The notes under the pieces: model-generated
What the model saw: only the letters and a program-made list of their open reading frames with translations
Told to the model about the DNA's origin: nothing
Databases searched by the model: none
Position numbers and translations under genes: made by a program
Source: Cruorifilaria tuberocauda
Taxonomy: Eukaryota; Nematoda; Chromadorea; Rhabditida; Onchocercidae
Direction: 5' to 3'
NCBI GenBank assembly: GCA_013365365.1
Contig: JABVXU010000044.1
Span: forward strand, 124,001 to 188,000
Length of the DNA stretch: 64,000 nt
Part shown: positions 24,901 through 38,910 of the stretch, piece after piece
Numbering within the stretch: the stretch's first letter is position 1
How the letters are laid out: each line of letters starts with the position of its first letter

Positions 24901-27900
24901 TATTAACTATTTTAAATTTCAACAAATTCAATAATTTGCAACTGCTAAAAAACATTTCAAACATTTACCTTTAGTTTGCTAATCATTGACTCTTCAGCAT
25001 CCTTTGAAAGAGAAGCGTTGGTTATCAGACGATTGGCTAACATTTTCGAGTAGAACTAAAGTTCAAAAAACAAAAATTGCTGACAAATAAGTGTGAATCA
25101 TTTACTTTATGAATGTCACGATACGACAGCAATTTTAGTATAGATGCCGAAGTGAACTCATAACCTTTTCATGATATACCATTATGGAAATAAAAGCACA
25201 ATAAGAATACGAACTTTTTGGAAAATATCTTTATCTTCAATGTATCGAAAAATAATGATTGCTTGGGACAATTTTGTATCCAATTCATTATCACTCAGAC
25301 CTTTGCCAGATTTGCGCAAAAGCATATCAGTATACCGTGCGAGCTTAAAGAAATGAACAATTAATTCATTGATCCTAATGAAGACCTTTTGTATATTTTT
25401 TAATCATTTAAAATTGGAAAAGTCTGAAATTTCACTATTCAACTTAATCCGACAAAAGATCTTTAAAGCCCTTTTAAAGTCAAAATCATAGGTATTCAGT
25501 CGGTTAAGTGATAACGAAATAAACTACTTGTAGTTGAATTGAATAATTGTAATTGAAAACTTTCTAAATTAACGATGTAAGCTTAAATCTAGAAAAATTC
25601 TCCATCTTACCCTTTCTGATGCTTTTGGTGTCTGACGTGAGTCTTCACGGTAATTTACAACAGCTTGCAATGCCTGAAATAGTAATATTAGTATTGAAAG
25701 AAATATTCAAAATTATTTTAATAAGCTAGATTTAAAGAATGCACCTCAAGGTAAATTGAGAACTAGAAAGGTTGAAAAAATAAAAATAAAGCCACCACTC
25801 CATTTCCTACGAATAAAATTTCTAGCGCCAAGTTTTTTCAATGATCAAACTGCAATTTAAAGAAGTACTTTATCCAGGGCTCCAACCAAATCGCCGTCGT
25901 CATAATAAACTTTTGTAACCATTGACGAGAACTTATTATAAACCTATAAATTGAGTAAATAATAATAATAACAGAATCAAAAATATTGTGATGTCTCCTT
26001 AAATTTCATTTCAACTTTTTTCAGTTACCTTAACTAACCTTTAAGTTTTCTGTTTTTCTCCTTAATTCAAAAATTTAGCTCTTAGGTCAAGATAGTATTA
26101 AAACATTGCATTTCCAAAAGTCCGATTGTGAAAATCAATATTTAAATGAATAATATTAATAATTAAAAATCCCATACATATTTGTACTTTTTCATTTTTC
26201 TTCTGTGGAGCGAAAGCAAGAAAAACTTGAATAAATTATTCTATTAAATGTTGTAATCTGCCAAATGATCTCAGCATCTTTGATGAATAAAAACGGAAAT
26301 AAAATTTTGATTTTATTCTACAGCTCCTGCGCTTGCCTTGGATTTATTTTTTCCTGACTTTGTTTGAAAAGCCCAACTGAGTTAAATCTAGCCTACTATT
26401 AAATGTATGAAAATAAATGCAAAAACCAAACTATTGAATTTCTACTGTTTTATAATTGAAAGATATTATGAAATGAATGGGCGAACATTGCCAAAAATTT
26501 AGTATGAATGGAAAAGCGACTGGTGGATAGAAATGAGATATTTTCAACCTCATAAATGTGATATATGAGGGTCATACTGAACTAGCGACGAATACAAGAG
26601 TATATATGAAAAATACAGTGCAATGACAACTGCTTGAAATGAAATGAAAAATTCAAAAAAAACTGCTACTGCAAATCGTATAATTTGAAATTTTTTTAAC
26701 AAGCATGCTGCAAGTACCTTCTTCACTAGTCCGTTGTTTATGTTACATGATCATCTGATGATATAAATGAATAAAATTTATTTATGCATGTATCACATTC
26801 AATTAAGAACTTATTTCCGTGCATTACCTCAAACATATTATTATATTATTATCAAATCTTGTCGTCTAATGCTTTAAAAAAAACTAATCATGCATATATA
26901 TTCAATCTAATTACGCTGAATATCAAGTCTAAGTCCATAATTACTTGCATACTTCACCCCAATAAAATTTCAATTAAATACAGATAATAAAAACTTGAAG
27001 TAATATAACGGACCAACATTATCGATCACATACCTGTAATACATTTTCTACAAACTGCTGGGGAATATTATCACCACGCATACCTTTCACTATCTCAAGA
27101 CCAGTTTTTTTCACAAAATTTTGGAATTCACGAATCACAACCGATAATCCTCCGTTTATAGGTTTCAGAATACGATACATGTTGTGAAGATCTGCAAAGA
27201 TATCCATCTAATATACAGTGAATCATATTTCTCAAGAAGGATAACAGTATACTCCCGAAGGATAAATATAATACAGAGTTACAGCCTTAACACTAGAAAG
27301 TAGTAATATAAATTTATTTGCAATCAGAAAGTATTTCGCGAAGCTATCTTTGAAGCCTATAAAACTGAAGGGAAGCCGAATGTATGAAGAAATCTGAATC
27401 CAAAAATATCAAGAAGTTTCTAGTAACTGAATGTTTACAATAAACAAGTTTTATGTCAAGAAATAAATGAAATATACCACTCATGCATTCGCCTTCAATA
27501 TATTCATGACAAACAGCATATAGACGTTCTTTATGAGCATCTACCATTACATCTTGACATAGCTTAGTAACTTTCTCATGGCTGCTTTTGTGCAGGAAAC
27601 GAACTGAACGTTCATTTTCTTCTTCTATTCGTGTAATTACCTTAAAATTATGCATTTATTGATGAATAGTTATCTATGTATTGATATAATATCTGTAATA
27701 GATCGAATGAGACAAAATTTATATAATATCCATTTCATGGATTTCCAGATTCTTTCACTGCAAACAGAACGAAGCGGAAAGGTTAAACCTTACATGAATC
27801 AGAAGCTGATATAAGATTAACAAAAAAGTTACTCAGTTATTACAAAATAACAATATTTACCTATCTTTGTAACTAAAATCTGCCGTTTAAGCTATGTCTT

Positions 27901-30466
27901 CCTGATTTTTAAGAAGCTTTAATAAAATCATGACGACATTGCACAGACGGCAAATAAGTTCACAATCGATTTATTGCTTTTTCTGAACAGCAATAAAATA
28001 TACAATTCAAATCTTATACATCGGTTTTAATTTGCAAAGCACCTTAATCACAGTTCGTTGATAATTTTACAGTTTACAAAATAAGGCAGAAAATCATGGT
28101 TTATTAAGGAACATAAAAAATAACTTACAGATTCCATATACTGAGAGCAACTAAGTTCACCAAGCAGTTTAACAGAGAGAACTGTGTAATACTCATGTGT
28201 TGTTTGTAGGAATTTTTTCTCAAACATTTCCCGATAAGTATCATAATTCTGCGGCGAATTTGATGGTGATTTATCTAACACTTCACGCATGCCATCCACA
28301 TCGTCCACCTAGAAAACGAAAACAACCTAGCAGAAGATTCCTCCTTCGCTTTAAATAGCATTTATGCCTATTTTTCATTGATGTTAGCATATGAAAAATT
28401 TTTTTCAAATAACTGGATTTCTTCCAATTTCGATCGATGAAAATACTCTATCTAGTTGCATCGAAGAAAATATTCCATCTAGTAACGAAAATGAATAAAA
28501 TATCGGTATGGATGCCTCATTTTTGTTAAGGAATTTTGAATCATGAATGCTGTTCATTGGGAAACTAATGAACGATGCTCATTCACAGTTAGAATAAAGC
28601 ATTTAAATTAGCATACTTGGACAAAAGACATGATGGCACCTCGGACAATGTCCACCGGAACATTGTTTCTTCCTTCACGATCTGCAGCGATAGCATTTAA
28701 TACGTGATCAACTAACCGCTTTTCCATCGGATCTATTAATTTTTTGCGCCAAATTTCCATTGCAAGCTATAAAACAATCTGTTATGACATATTTCGATCA
28801 TAATTCATTTCTTTGAAGCGTAATAACCACTAAAAAATCAAAGAAATAGAAAGAGTTTAAAGAAGAAGTGCAAACCATAAACAAACGATTCAGTTCGAAA
28901 AATGAACCTATTTTGATCCCACTAACTTTCTAGTTTATGAAATTGACGTTTTTTCGACAAGAAAATTGGGAAATTTTGAAAATTCTATGACTCAAATAAA
29001 ACTGAATAAATTTTTGCAAACAAATGAATGCGAGAATGTCGTACTCATTCACCACAACTGAATTTTAAAGCAAAAAGAGAAAAATTATAAACAATATTTA
29101 CCATGATAAAGCTTACAAGGAATTCATTTATCACGGATTGCACAAATTAGCAGAAGCAGATATTAATTCGATAATTTAAAAAAGAAGAGAGAAAAGTGTA
29201 CCAAACCAATCTCCTTGACGTCCTTTTGTGTGAGGTATTGACTATAAGCTCCATATCCGCCTTCAATTTCAGTACAGCGTTTAATTTTAATATACTGCTT
29301 GTTAAGGTACCTTTAAAATACGCCAATAAATAAATTTTTTAATTTGAACAAATCTATATCTTTTGTATTAAAAAAAATAAATAGCACAAATAAGCAAAAT
29401 GTACATCGCTAAATCAAGTTAACAAATCACTAACCCAAAAAGATTATGAACACATAATGCCCCTTTGTAATATACCTTCCAAAGTTGGCAGTAGACAATG
29501 AGCAGCTCAGAATCACTTGCTGAACTTATCTCCTAAAAAAACTCATCAATAGAGAATGAAAAAAAAAATTAAAATACAAAGAAAACGTCGTTATAAGCAG
29601 ATAACATAGATTTCAAAAACCATATCATATTATTAGATAGGATTGTTTTTAGCTCGGATTTCGCAAACCGTAGCTTGCCATCACTTCCACAAAATAGATA
29701 CTTTCATTTAATACCTGATACAATTCGGTAACATGTGCTTCTATACATTCCTTTGTTTTTTTATACAAACGTTCACTTAATGGCTCGGGAATTGCAACAC
29801 ATAAAGAATAGATATCACTGAAATGATTAAATTAAATGATTGGTGAAGTATTTCAAGCTCCAATGTATTTGATTTTAATTATCTAATACCTCATCATATC
29901 CAAAGATCAGCTAAAGTGTACGAATCTAAAATTATTAAATTAATAAAAACGAAACATATTTGATTACAATCGAATTACTTGTCAGTTCATTTTTGCTTCT
30001 CTCTCTATTCGCCTTATCTTTCTTTTATCCGCCTTTCTTTTAATTTTGTAATAACAGCTACCATTCATGTATATTAGCACTATATTCATTCTAATTCCAA
30101 CATGATAGAAAGTGAGCTAAGGCAGAAGATTATTTCGTGTGTAATGATTTGGAGTTTTATACATGATAAATCACTTTACCACAGAAAACTATTGAGCAAC
30201 AATAATGAATGTTATTTTATGATGTATAATGCAAATTACAAGAATGCTTCTCGAAAAAAGTTTTAAAAAAAATTCGACGCTAACTAGAAATTGTAGTCCC
30301 AAACACGTCGTTCAAGTGGCTGTAACTTCATGATCCTTTTGATAGAATTTTCAACACTTTTCCAAGTAGCATCGAAATCAACTTGCTTGGGACGTAAAGA
30401 ATAAAAAGAGCACTGGTACTGTGACATTTGCATACCGCTGTCACTTTCAGGAGTAACAATATTCAT
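21996..30466 (-). CDS. cul-2: Cullin-2, scaffold of the CRL2 ubiquitin ligase
   Basis: Cullin-2 bridges elongin BC/substrate receptors and the RING protein RBX1. Exons: 30466-30285, 29817-29715, 29532-29435, 29310-29202, 28766-28617, 28308-28129, 27640-27478, 27191-27034, 25943-25869, 25673-25611, 25343-25215, 25055-24969, 24865-24776, 24384-24282, 24067-23918, 23353-23154, 22825-22733, 22468-22343, 22124-21996; 795 residues. It matches CUL2 rather than other cullins: SLRPKQVDFDATW near the N-terminus, CSQYMES in the repeats, LQAGAWPLSAPSSS in the cullin homology domain, and HNGRKLTWLFNLAS. The C-terminal winged helix has IVRIMKTRKVLKHAALINE; the Lys in IVRIMK (about residue 740) is the conserved NEDD8 site. 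The protein ends QYLA. A TTTCAG leaves only TT before the ATG; Met12 or Met14 could also start, giving a length nearer the family norm. One donor (GTCGTT after 23154) is weak. Confidence 0.95.
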
Positions 30467-30474
30467 AACTGAAA
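30467..30474 (-). promoter_or_regulatory. Probable trans-splice acceptor of cul-2
   Basis: GTTTCAG on the minus strand ends at 30469, two nt before the ATG. It is a strong nematode 3' splice-site match with no visible partner exon upstream, as expected for spliced-leader addition. Confidence 0.6.
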
Positions 30475-32616
30475 CTGTCGATATTTAAATTTATTGCAGA
30501 ATCAGACAAGCGCTAACTTCATAATTCATGAAAACAGCGATGAAATACTGCAGATAAAGGTACTTTTCCAGATATAAACTTACTGCTATTGTTTTATAAA
30601 ACTTCATACGGAAGGAACAAACTAACTATAAAGTAATGAATAGTCGACTCGGTCTAAACGCATATGTGTGGGCAACTATCTTCATCAAGTAGGGAATCTT
30701 TTTTATTGCAGAGCATTTTTGCACGACCATTCGAAGCAGTAGAAACTGACACTGATCTATGATTAGTTTTGGGTATAAAATTCAAGAATTAATGAGAGGA
30801 ACTTGCAAAAAGTTAGACAAGAATGGTTAAGCAAAAGAGCACAGCTCACAATGATTCAGCCTTGTCTACGATGATTTCTTCGACCCTCACCATGTCAATG
30901 AACCTCTTAAGCGTTAAATCTTGTTTCACTATCATTGGCATTAGCTACAATCAACCTAAACCCAATGTGTAAACGACAACATATAACAGATGCCCTATGT
31001 TTAGTCTATTTCAATGAGTAGCATATAATGTTTATGCAACCAGAAAGGACGAACTGACGAACAGGACTGAATCACAATGGAACCGAACAGTACAGACAGA
31101 TCATCTCAGTTCCGTGTTAAGCCGTACGGTGTGACATGAAAGAAATGGAGTGAGGAACTTGAGTTCAAGCGTTGAAGACGAGTTAGTTCCTAAAGCAGTC
31201 GTGATAGAGGGAATACTTCTGGGAACAACAAACTTCCCTTCGATGTGTACAACTGTTGTAAAGCAGAGCTAACGAAATCTAAAAAATGTAACCTTATCCA
31301 ATTCATCTCTATTCTTCAATGCATAAAACGAATCATTTAAGAAATTTATCCTTCTGTACATATTTTTAGCAGTATTTTAAAACTCCTTTCAACAAATTAC
31401 ACATAATAAGTGGCGAAAAAGAATTCAATTTTCCTTCTGTTAAAATTGATGCCAATTTCTCACTTTTTTTGAATCTTTCGGCAAAAAAATTTTTGAATAA
31501 ATGTTAAAATATAAATTAATTGTAATTGTGAGGCGAGGGTGTTCATAATACAATTTTTAACAGAAAACTAAATTCAGCATGACATAAATACATAGAAAAC
31601 TTTGATATGGAGACAACCCATCAGAAGAGAACCAATATTAAAACTGCTATAAAAGCAAGGAAAAAAACCCATCAGATGAAATGAAATATTCAAACCAAAA
31701 GAATTACACGCATTATAAAATATTTCTTTTACAAAATATTTCTTTGACGGGGTAATTTGTGAGTCCCAAAAAATGAATTATGATGATAATTTAAAACATT
31801 CTTCATGGAGCAAAAACTTGTTAGTTAACAAAGCGAGTGATATTTATATCTAAAAATTAGAAAATGAGTATTAACTTTCAAAATCATAATATGATACAAC
31901 AATGTTCCCATGATGTCCTTTAAAAATGTGTAACCAAGCGCACTAAAAGTACAAATCGAGGCTGGTTATGATGGAAATGAATATTTAAAAATGTTCAAAT
32001 CAAAATTGACTATTTTGAGATACAAGTAAAATCGATAAAAATGTAAGAAAAGCATCGTGATGATAACTCAAATCACTTTTTCAAGAAAAAAGTTTTGTTT
32101 TCAAATTTCAATAAATTAATTCATCGTGTTGTTTCAATCAATTAGAAATTATTGTAAAATTATTCTCTAACAGATCAAAATTATCAGGGTCGAATCCATA
32201 TCGCTCCTTCCTTTCTGGATGATGAAACCGAATATTTCATATATACAACACTGAAGAAATGGCATTCTACTTTTGACTGCTATATTTTGTAATATCATTA
32301 CTATCTTTTTTCACGCGCTCAATAACTGTAATTAAAAATAATTTCAAAGTGCAGTCTTTTTGAAGAAGATAATATTTCATATATTTAAGACTAATATTAT
32401 TTGCTTCATATTCTCATCAACTAATATTTTAAGCTCTGTAATAAGAAAAAGGTAAGAAAAAAAAGTAAGAATAAAGTTCTCCTAATGTATGATGATATTC
32501 CTAACTGAGCATAACTGAATCAGCTTACCTTATTATTCTGCGATTCGTAGTAAAATATCAGAGCGGAACCGCATTACTGGTACGTTTAACAATTTGATTT
32601 AAAGTTTTGTCGCTTT
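30475..32616. other. Intergenic region between cul-2 and ATGL
   Basis: About 2.1 kb. The part from about 30830 to 31270 looks less A+T-biased than its surroundings but has no convincing frame on either strand. The part next to 32616 is the ATGL 3' flank. Confidence 0.5.
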
Positions 32617-35600
32617 CTAATCTACTTGTCCCTCTGCAGGTAAAATAGTATTGGAATAAGCTGATTTAATTTCCAGTGGAAAAACCGCTTGAGATTTGTC
32701 CTGCAAAATTATCGATTTTATATTAAGTATTTCAGTAATACGAGTAAATGAAATGCAATGAACAGTCAGTACACTACATTAACTCATATTATAGAACTTT
32801 TAATTTCTAAATCTTAATTTGTTCACTGATCGCCATGCAAATGTTTATCGAACATCGTATTCCAAAAAATTAACATTTAATTATATAGATTCTACAATTA
32901 ATTTTGGTCTTGCGTCAGTGAATAGCTTATATTTAGAAATTCACAAACCACGACAGAAGATAATGCCGTTTTCGATAATAAATTATCTATGCTTCTCAAT
33001 GCTTCCTTCTCTTCAATGGCTTCAGCTGATAAGTTAATATTAAATTGTTCTCGAACAATAGGTTCCTGACCAACTTCAGTGAACTCGACCTCAGTGATTG
33101 CCAATTGCTGGCTTAGTCTAAGGTAATAAATGCAACAGCAATGTTTTTTTGCAAAATCAAATTTTAAATAAAATTTATTCATAAATAAGCAGAAAAAGCT
33201 TGAATATTTTTCTGGAATTACTAATTTTATGTTATGTTACTGGAAAAAAGACTCACCTTGCAGAAATTTTCGCTTCCTGCGCATAAATTTCATTCAAAAT
33301 TAAATCAATTATATGCTTTACTTTCATACTCTGCCAGTCGTCTGCAATACGCCTGGCGATTCTTGCTGAGAGCCACGTACTTAAACTGAAAATCTTCATA
33401 TCTTTCGTCTACGATACAAATGAACGACATATACAACAATTTATCGCTCTAATTTCATAGCCTAAATATCATTACTTAATTCTAAAGCAGTCAGCAAAGT
33501 TTTCTGAAAGATGAAAGATGCAATTATCATCCAAATCCCTAAAAAACCGAGTTCATTTATGTCAAAATGATTTATAAACAAACTAAATTATGCATACGAG
33601 TAACGATAAATAAAAAAAATCAAATTACTAACAAACAAACCATTGACAAAATTTGAACCACTGGTAAGCTGCGGTTAAAGGCAACGTCATATAGTGAGCC
33701 ATCTGAACAACTCGAAATGAACGAATGTAATCCATAAACCATTTTTTTTTCATTGCTTCATCAAATGCTGAAATATCTTTACACTACAAAAATGAAAGTG
33801 TTTTTTTGAATAATTTGTTTAAATTTCTCAAATCTTCTAACTGACAACTGAAAATATATCCTTAAATATTTGCATAGCATAAAAAATGAAAATGAGTTTC
33901 TACCGCCTTGCATCAAGCGCGGTAACTGAGTAGACTCCGAGCGAACAGTATCAATATATCCCACAATTTTTTTATTCTCGTAACTGAAACAAGCGTAAAA
34001 TGCAAAACACAACAATTTTTTGCGAATTTAACATTCAAAAAAATTTTTGCCCAATTTAACATCGTTAAATTGGAAGACTGTTTCCTTAAAACGCAATAAA
34101 TGTGGATTCTTCTAATGCAAGCAGTAACCATGCCATGGTATGCTTAATTGATAATAAAGGTAACATTATTTCCAATGACTAACTATTTATGATTTCTGCA
34201 CGTGAAGTATTAGAACACCTACAAAGCAAAGTTATCTCTAACATACAGCTGTGATTTAAGTTAAACTATCAGATGCAATTTTTATAATGGACAGATAAAA
34301 AAAGAATTTTATAGTGGAAAATCTATAATAAATCAGATGTATTTCAAAAAAATTACAATGCTGTAGCGACATAACCTTTCTTGACGTGTCATAGAGCTCG
34401 ATGGTACCGCAACATCAAGTGCTTCATTTATTTCATTCAAGTTAGTTGATAAATTTGCTTCTACTGGAAGGCAAACTTCATTTGATGTGAATCCTGAAAA
34501 TGAGAATAAATCTTTGGTAAAAGTCTTTCATAAATCAAAAAGAATTCAAAATCTAACAAATAATCTTATAAAGTTGACACATAAATCAATAATAATGAGA
34601 CTGCTAGTCCTCAAGATTTTTTTTTCATCATTTGATTAAAAATCATAAACATTTTCTGGATGCTGGTAAATCTGAATTTGAAGCGCTAAAACATGAAAGA
34701 AACAATAACAATTTCAGCTATGATGTTATAAAATATAATTCCTCTTTTCTAACTTACCATTACCAACAAGAAATTTCAAGGCATCATTGAAGCCACTTCG
34801 GCACATGGATGCGCAATGTTCAGCAGACGGAGGAAAAAGACATAAAGCAACACGATACAAATTATTTGCTGTCAATCGAATGGAAGTTCCAGCAAAATTC
34901 CATTCAAATAAACTAAAATTAAAAAATCACGGTCTCAAAATGATGCAACTTGAAAAAAAACCACTGCGTTATTAAAATTTGGCATTTCCATTGCTAATTT
35001 ATTTCTAAGCATATTATGGTCCTTCCGAAGTCATAGTTCTTATGTTCAATCTGAATTCCCAGCGAATTTAGTAAGACCAGAAATGATGAAAACCAACTTA
35101 AAAGGTGTTAATCGGAAAATAAAATTTATTAGAAGATTTTAACCTGGCACTCTCTTCATCTGTTGGACAAATGTCAGATTCACCCGAAAATGGAGAGACT
35201 GTGATAGTATCAATATCAATAACAGGTTGATTATCACTAGCACCACCGTCAATATAAACTTCACCCCGAAATGTTGGATAAACAAAGCCCCCGTATACGG
35301 GAATGAAACAGCTACAACAAATTGCCTGCAATAAACAATATTTAAAGTTTTTTATTTTTAAATGTTTCTTACTTTAGTTTCGATAGAAAATTTAGTAGTA
35401 AAGATTATAATTTGAAAGTATAGTGCACAGAAAAGCAAGCAAGCTAAGTTACATCGAATGCGTTTGAAGACTCTCGATATCAAAAGGAAAAAGAATATCA
35501 TTCTACCATGTCCGGCATAAAAATTTGTTTTCCAAACTTCTATTTTTGTTACTTATGTTTTTAAAGTGAATATTCATAAATGAAATAATAAACTCATATG

Positions 35601-36377
35601 CACTCCTTAACTAGAAACTATAGAGGAAATCTCCACTTACAATCCTAAATTAAATTATCAAAGCACCAAACGTAGCCACATATGTATTTCACGACAAAGC
35701 AATCACATTAAACATCCACCCAAAAATTATTACTCAGTCACCTATTTATTATTAATGAATGTCTTTATTAAGGAAATGAAATAACAAAAAATAATTACGT
35801 CGATGAGTTCATCTCTAGTGAGAAATTCATCCAATATTACATTTTCCATGTCCCGGAATCGAGTTACAGAAATCCTCAACCGACCAGTGCAAAGCTTATG
35901 AGCATTGCTTGGTAAGATGGAATTCAGTTTCATCCGCACCAATTTCATCAAATCAAAATCTCGATTTAGGGCACCAAATGTGTATGATCTCGCCTCAAAA
36001 TAATTAAAGATAACAAAGACTAATATACAGTACATAAAGGATGATAACATTAACTATTTAACTAATATACTATTGAAGGTGTTTTTTCCATTGAACGTCT
36101 GAGTCAAAGAAATAAAGACACTTACTTCAAAGACGACGCTGAGAAATAGGCTCGTAGCTTGAGAAATACATATATTACAGATAATACCGGCAGCAATGAT
36201 AGAACCGGCAGAGGCACCGGAAATCCGATTTTGCAACAGTTGCGGGGCATATTCTTTAATAGCTGCACATACACCAGCATGATATATACAAAGGAACCCG
36301 CAACCCGAAAGCGACAGCGACGTCTTGTAAACGCGTTCCGGATCAGCATTTATAACCCGCACGCCGGATGAAGACAT
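32617..36377 (-). CDS. atgl-1: Adipose triglyceride lipase, patatin-like (PNPLA2/ATGL family)
   Basis: ATGL performs the first step of triacylglycerol breakdown on lipid droplets. Exons: 36377-36126, 35993-35799, 35325-35144, 34912-34758, 34493-34376, 33983-33904, 33767-33641, 33385-33257, 33117-32949, 32700-32617; 496 residues (human about 504). The patatin domain has the oxyanion motif SGCGFL at about 24-29, the nucleophile elbow GASAG with Ser56, and the catalytic Asp in DGG at about 175, so the Ser-Asp dyad is intact. Further landmarks are [30 protein letters not shown] and the hydrophobic [11 protein letters not shown]. The last two exons are family-poor and rest on frame, including an acidic stretch ([16 protein letters not shown]). 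The seventh exon could instead end at 33659 at another GT with the same phase. The start is the first ATG; a weak CTTAG lies 2 nt upstream. Divergent from the 37952 gene. Confidence 0.94.
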
Positions 36378-37951
36378 CTCTAAGTCCGAATTTGCTACAA
36401 ATATCTTACTCTATATGATCTGTAAATACCTCAAAAACTTCTAAATCACACTATCCTAACGCAGCTGACTGACAAACGCCAACTTCTGTTGAGGAACGGA
36501 CAGAATGAAAACTTTCGGATCATCCAATATGTAACTCATAAGTTTCTATTGGAGCTATCAGATCGATGTGGTAGAGGAAAGTGGAAATTTCACTTTATTT
36601 TTAAAGAAACCAATGTATTGAGAGCAGTACTGCATGATTTTTTGGTTAAAGTGGCAAAATGCAATGCTTCATAATAGCAGTGTCATTAGCGTATATTGTA
36701 TACTTTAACTTTATCCGATCCATAAATGGATCAGAGCTCTCAACGTAATTCCATCTAAAGTGTACAAAGAAAGATTTCTCATGTAATGACATTACTTAAT
36801 AAATACTCAATTCGTATTTTGGTTAGAGTTCTGAGACTAGAAAGATTGGGATAAAATTGCTATCTCTTCCATCCAGAAAAGCTATTCACCTAATGAACTA
36901 TAATGTTCATTATTTCTAACGAGGATGATGATTATATCTATAAAATCCGCTTATTTTTGGGATTATTTTCTAGCATCTTAGCTCTGACAAATGAAAAATA
37001 TTTATGAACAAGGAGAACAAATAAACCATTTGATTCATTTTTTTTATTTGCAAATTTTATCAAATTTATGTGATTGAAATGAAATGCATAGATAATGGAA
37101 GTATATATGAGAATGAAACAATGATGGAATCAGTTTCAGGAATAATGGCAGGAATCATTTCGGTCAGAAATCATTGTTTCTTAAGAAGAAGCGATCAGAA
37201 ATGTTATGTGTGCGTATCGTAACATTGTAGTATGTCTGCTCAGAGAACGAATCATTCTCTTTTTCATTTCAAATAAATGTTTTCTTCTCACTTGGAATGC
37301 TGAATGAGTCAGTTTAGCAAAAGTTTTTTTTTTGTTATTGAATTTTTTTCTACAAAATATTTCAATTAATATTAAAAAGCGTCTTGATTTCGCTGCACAT
37401 TTAGGAAAAAAACTTTTCCCACTCATGATTTTGCTGTGGAAGACGATAGCAAGGCATTACTTGCAATCCGTACTTTTTAATCTACTTCACGATTTTGCTA
37501 TTGAGGGTATTGCTACTTTTAGTAATCTCATAAAATTCAAATGGAATTTTATTAATGTTAAATAGCGCTTTACATAAAGTTACATAAAATAAAATCAAAT
37601 TCCAGAAATTATGAAGTATTAAAACCAAACAAGTAAGAGAATATGAAGTTAAACTACAAAGCATATATATTATTAGAATTAACATAGTGGACTTTATAAA
37701 CTCTTGGATCAAACAGTTTTGGTAATCTTAAATGACTTTGATTATTACAGTTGCATCGTGCAGTTACTTAACAAAAGCTGGGCTGAAGAGAAAAATAAAA
37801 CGAAATTGACAGAATGAATTAATTTTCCTATTATCGGTAGTTAACAAGTTAAAGTAGGATGAAAGTTTTTTCTTTTTCAACTAAGCTACGATCATTTCAT
37901 CACCTAATCATTCTATAATGATAATTAGATTCTCTGTTATTTCAGGGTATA
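36378..37951. other. Divergent promoter region, ATGL / 37952 gene
   Basis: About 1.6 kb. The short frames here (for example 37181-37426 minus, 37332-37565 plus) overlap on opposite strands and lack splice sites or family resemblance. No gene is called. Confidence 0.55.
37940..37945 (+). promoter_or_regulatory. Probable trans-splice acceptor of the 37952 gene
   Basis: TTATTTCAG ends at 37945, six nt before the ATG at 37952, a near-perfect nematode 3' splice site without an upstream exon in view. Confidence 0.6.
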
Positions 37952-38910
37952 ATGTTACGTATACCGTGTTATTTACTGACGTCCACTTATATTCTTTTGA
38001 CAACTGCCGCTTTACCAATTGCAGTTGCCAATAAAAAAGATTCAAAATTCTGCTGCAAATGCACTGTGGATGAAGATGAAAGCACAGGTAAAACTGTCAC
38101 CACTTTACGAATTGGTCTCTTCAACACAGTCAATGTGATAACAAATTCTCTAATAGGTATACGTAAATTGAAACGCTTTTTATTATAAAAAAGTTGAAAG
38201 AATCTGGCAAGAGATATGATTTATTCATAATTTTCGGACCAAGAAATAATCTTCATTTGTCGTTACAATTTCTAAAATATTCTTAACTGCCACACTTATA
38301 TATTTTAATAGTAATAATATCTATTTATTTAAGCAAATTGAACGTTTTAAGATTGCGAGGGAATATCTACAACACTGATAAGCGGTACTGGAGGAGGATT
38401 TATCAACACATATTCTGGTTTGATAATGCCATCGGTAGGAATTAGCGCACCTCAAATACAGTTCCCTGCACCAATTAACATCATACCACAACAACCATAT
38501 ATGTTATACCAAATTCAACCATTCATCAACATACAGCAACCAAAAATTAGTACAGAGTGTTGTGTGGTAAGTTCTGTACTCTTTTCAGCTTATCATTCAT
38601 CAAATTTTAATTTCATCATCTTTTTCTTCCCATTTCCTACTTCTTATCTTTGTAACTAGAATTATTCACTGGTGTTGTAAACTATACAAAAATTGGCATT
38701 ATTAAACCTTTTTGATATTATTCAAATTTGCAGCCATGTCCTGATGGTAACGGTATCTGTTGTTGCACACCTGGTGCAACTACAGCAGCACCTCGTGATT
38801 TACACACTTTTCATCCACCGTATCATCCAGCTGGAGCAGAAATACCATTTAAAAGCACTTTATTACTTATTACCATAATAATACTGCAATTTCTCTATTA
38901 CTTTTCATGA
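37952..38910 (+). CDS. Cys-rich secreted or membrane-anchored protein, family unknown
   Basis: I do not recognise this family. Three exons, 37952-38156, 38352-38566 and 38734-38910, give 198 residues with consistent phases. The N-terminus is a likely signal peptide (YLLTSTYILLTTAALPIAVA), followed by a Cys cluster (FCCKCTVDEDE), a Gly/Pro/Gln-rich middle (STTLISGTGGGF; PAPINIIPQQPYM) and a second Cys cluster (TECCVPCPDGNGICCC). It ends in a hydrophobic run (STLLLITIIILQFLYYFS) without a cytoplasmic tail, which fits either a GPI-attachment signal or a C-terminal membrane helix. An earlier donor after 38094 (ACAG then GTAAAA) keeps the same phase, so a shorter isoform is possible. An extracellular role, for example at the cuticle or in secretion, is inference only. 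Confidence 0.72.

Noticed and set aside
27192..27207. Apparent start of a cul-2 exon at ATGGATATC (27207)
   Set aside because: The TTAG acceptor there is out of phase with the previous exon. The CTTTGCAG 16 nt further on gives SDLHNMYRIL and matches the CUL2 family.
30830..31270. Possible retroelement fragment
   Set aside because: No reverse-transcriptase or integrase motif and no long terminal repeat or frame on either strand; kept only as a weak composition note.
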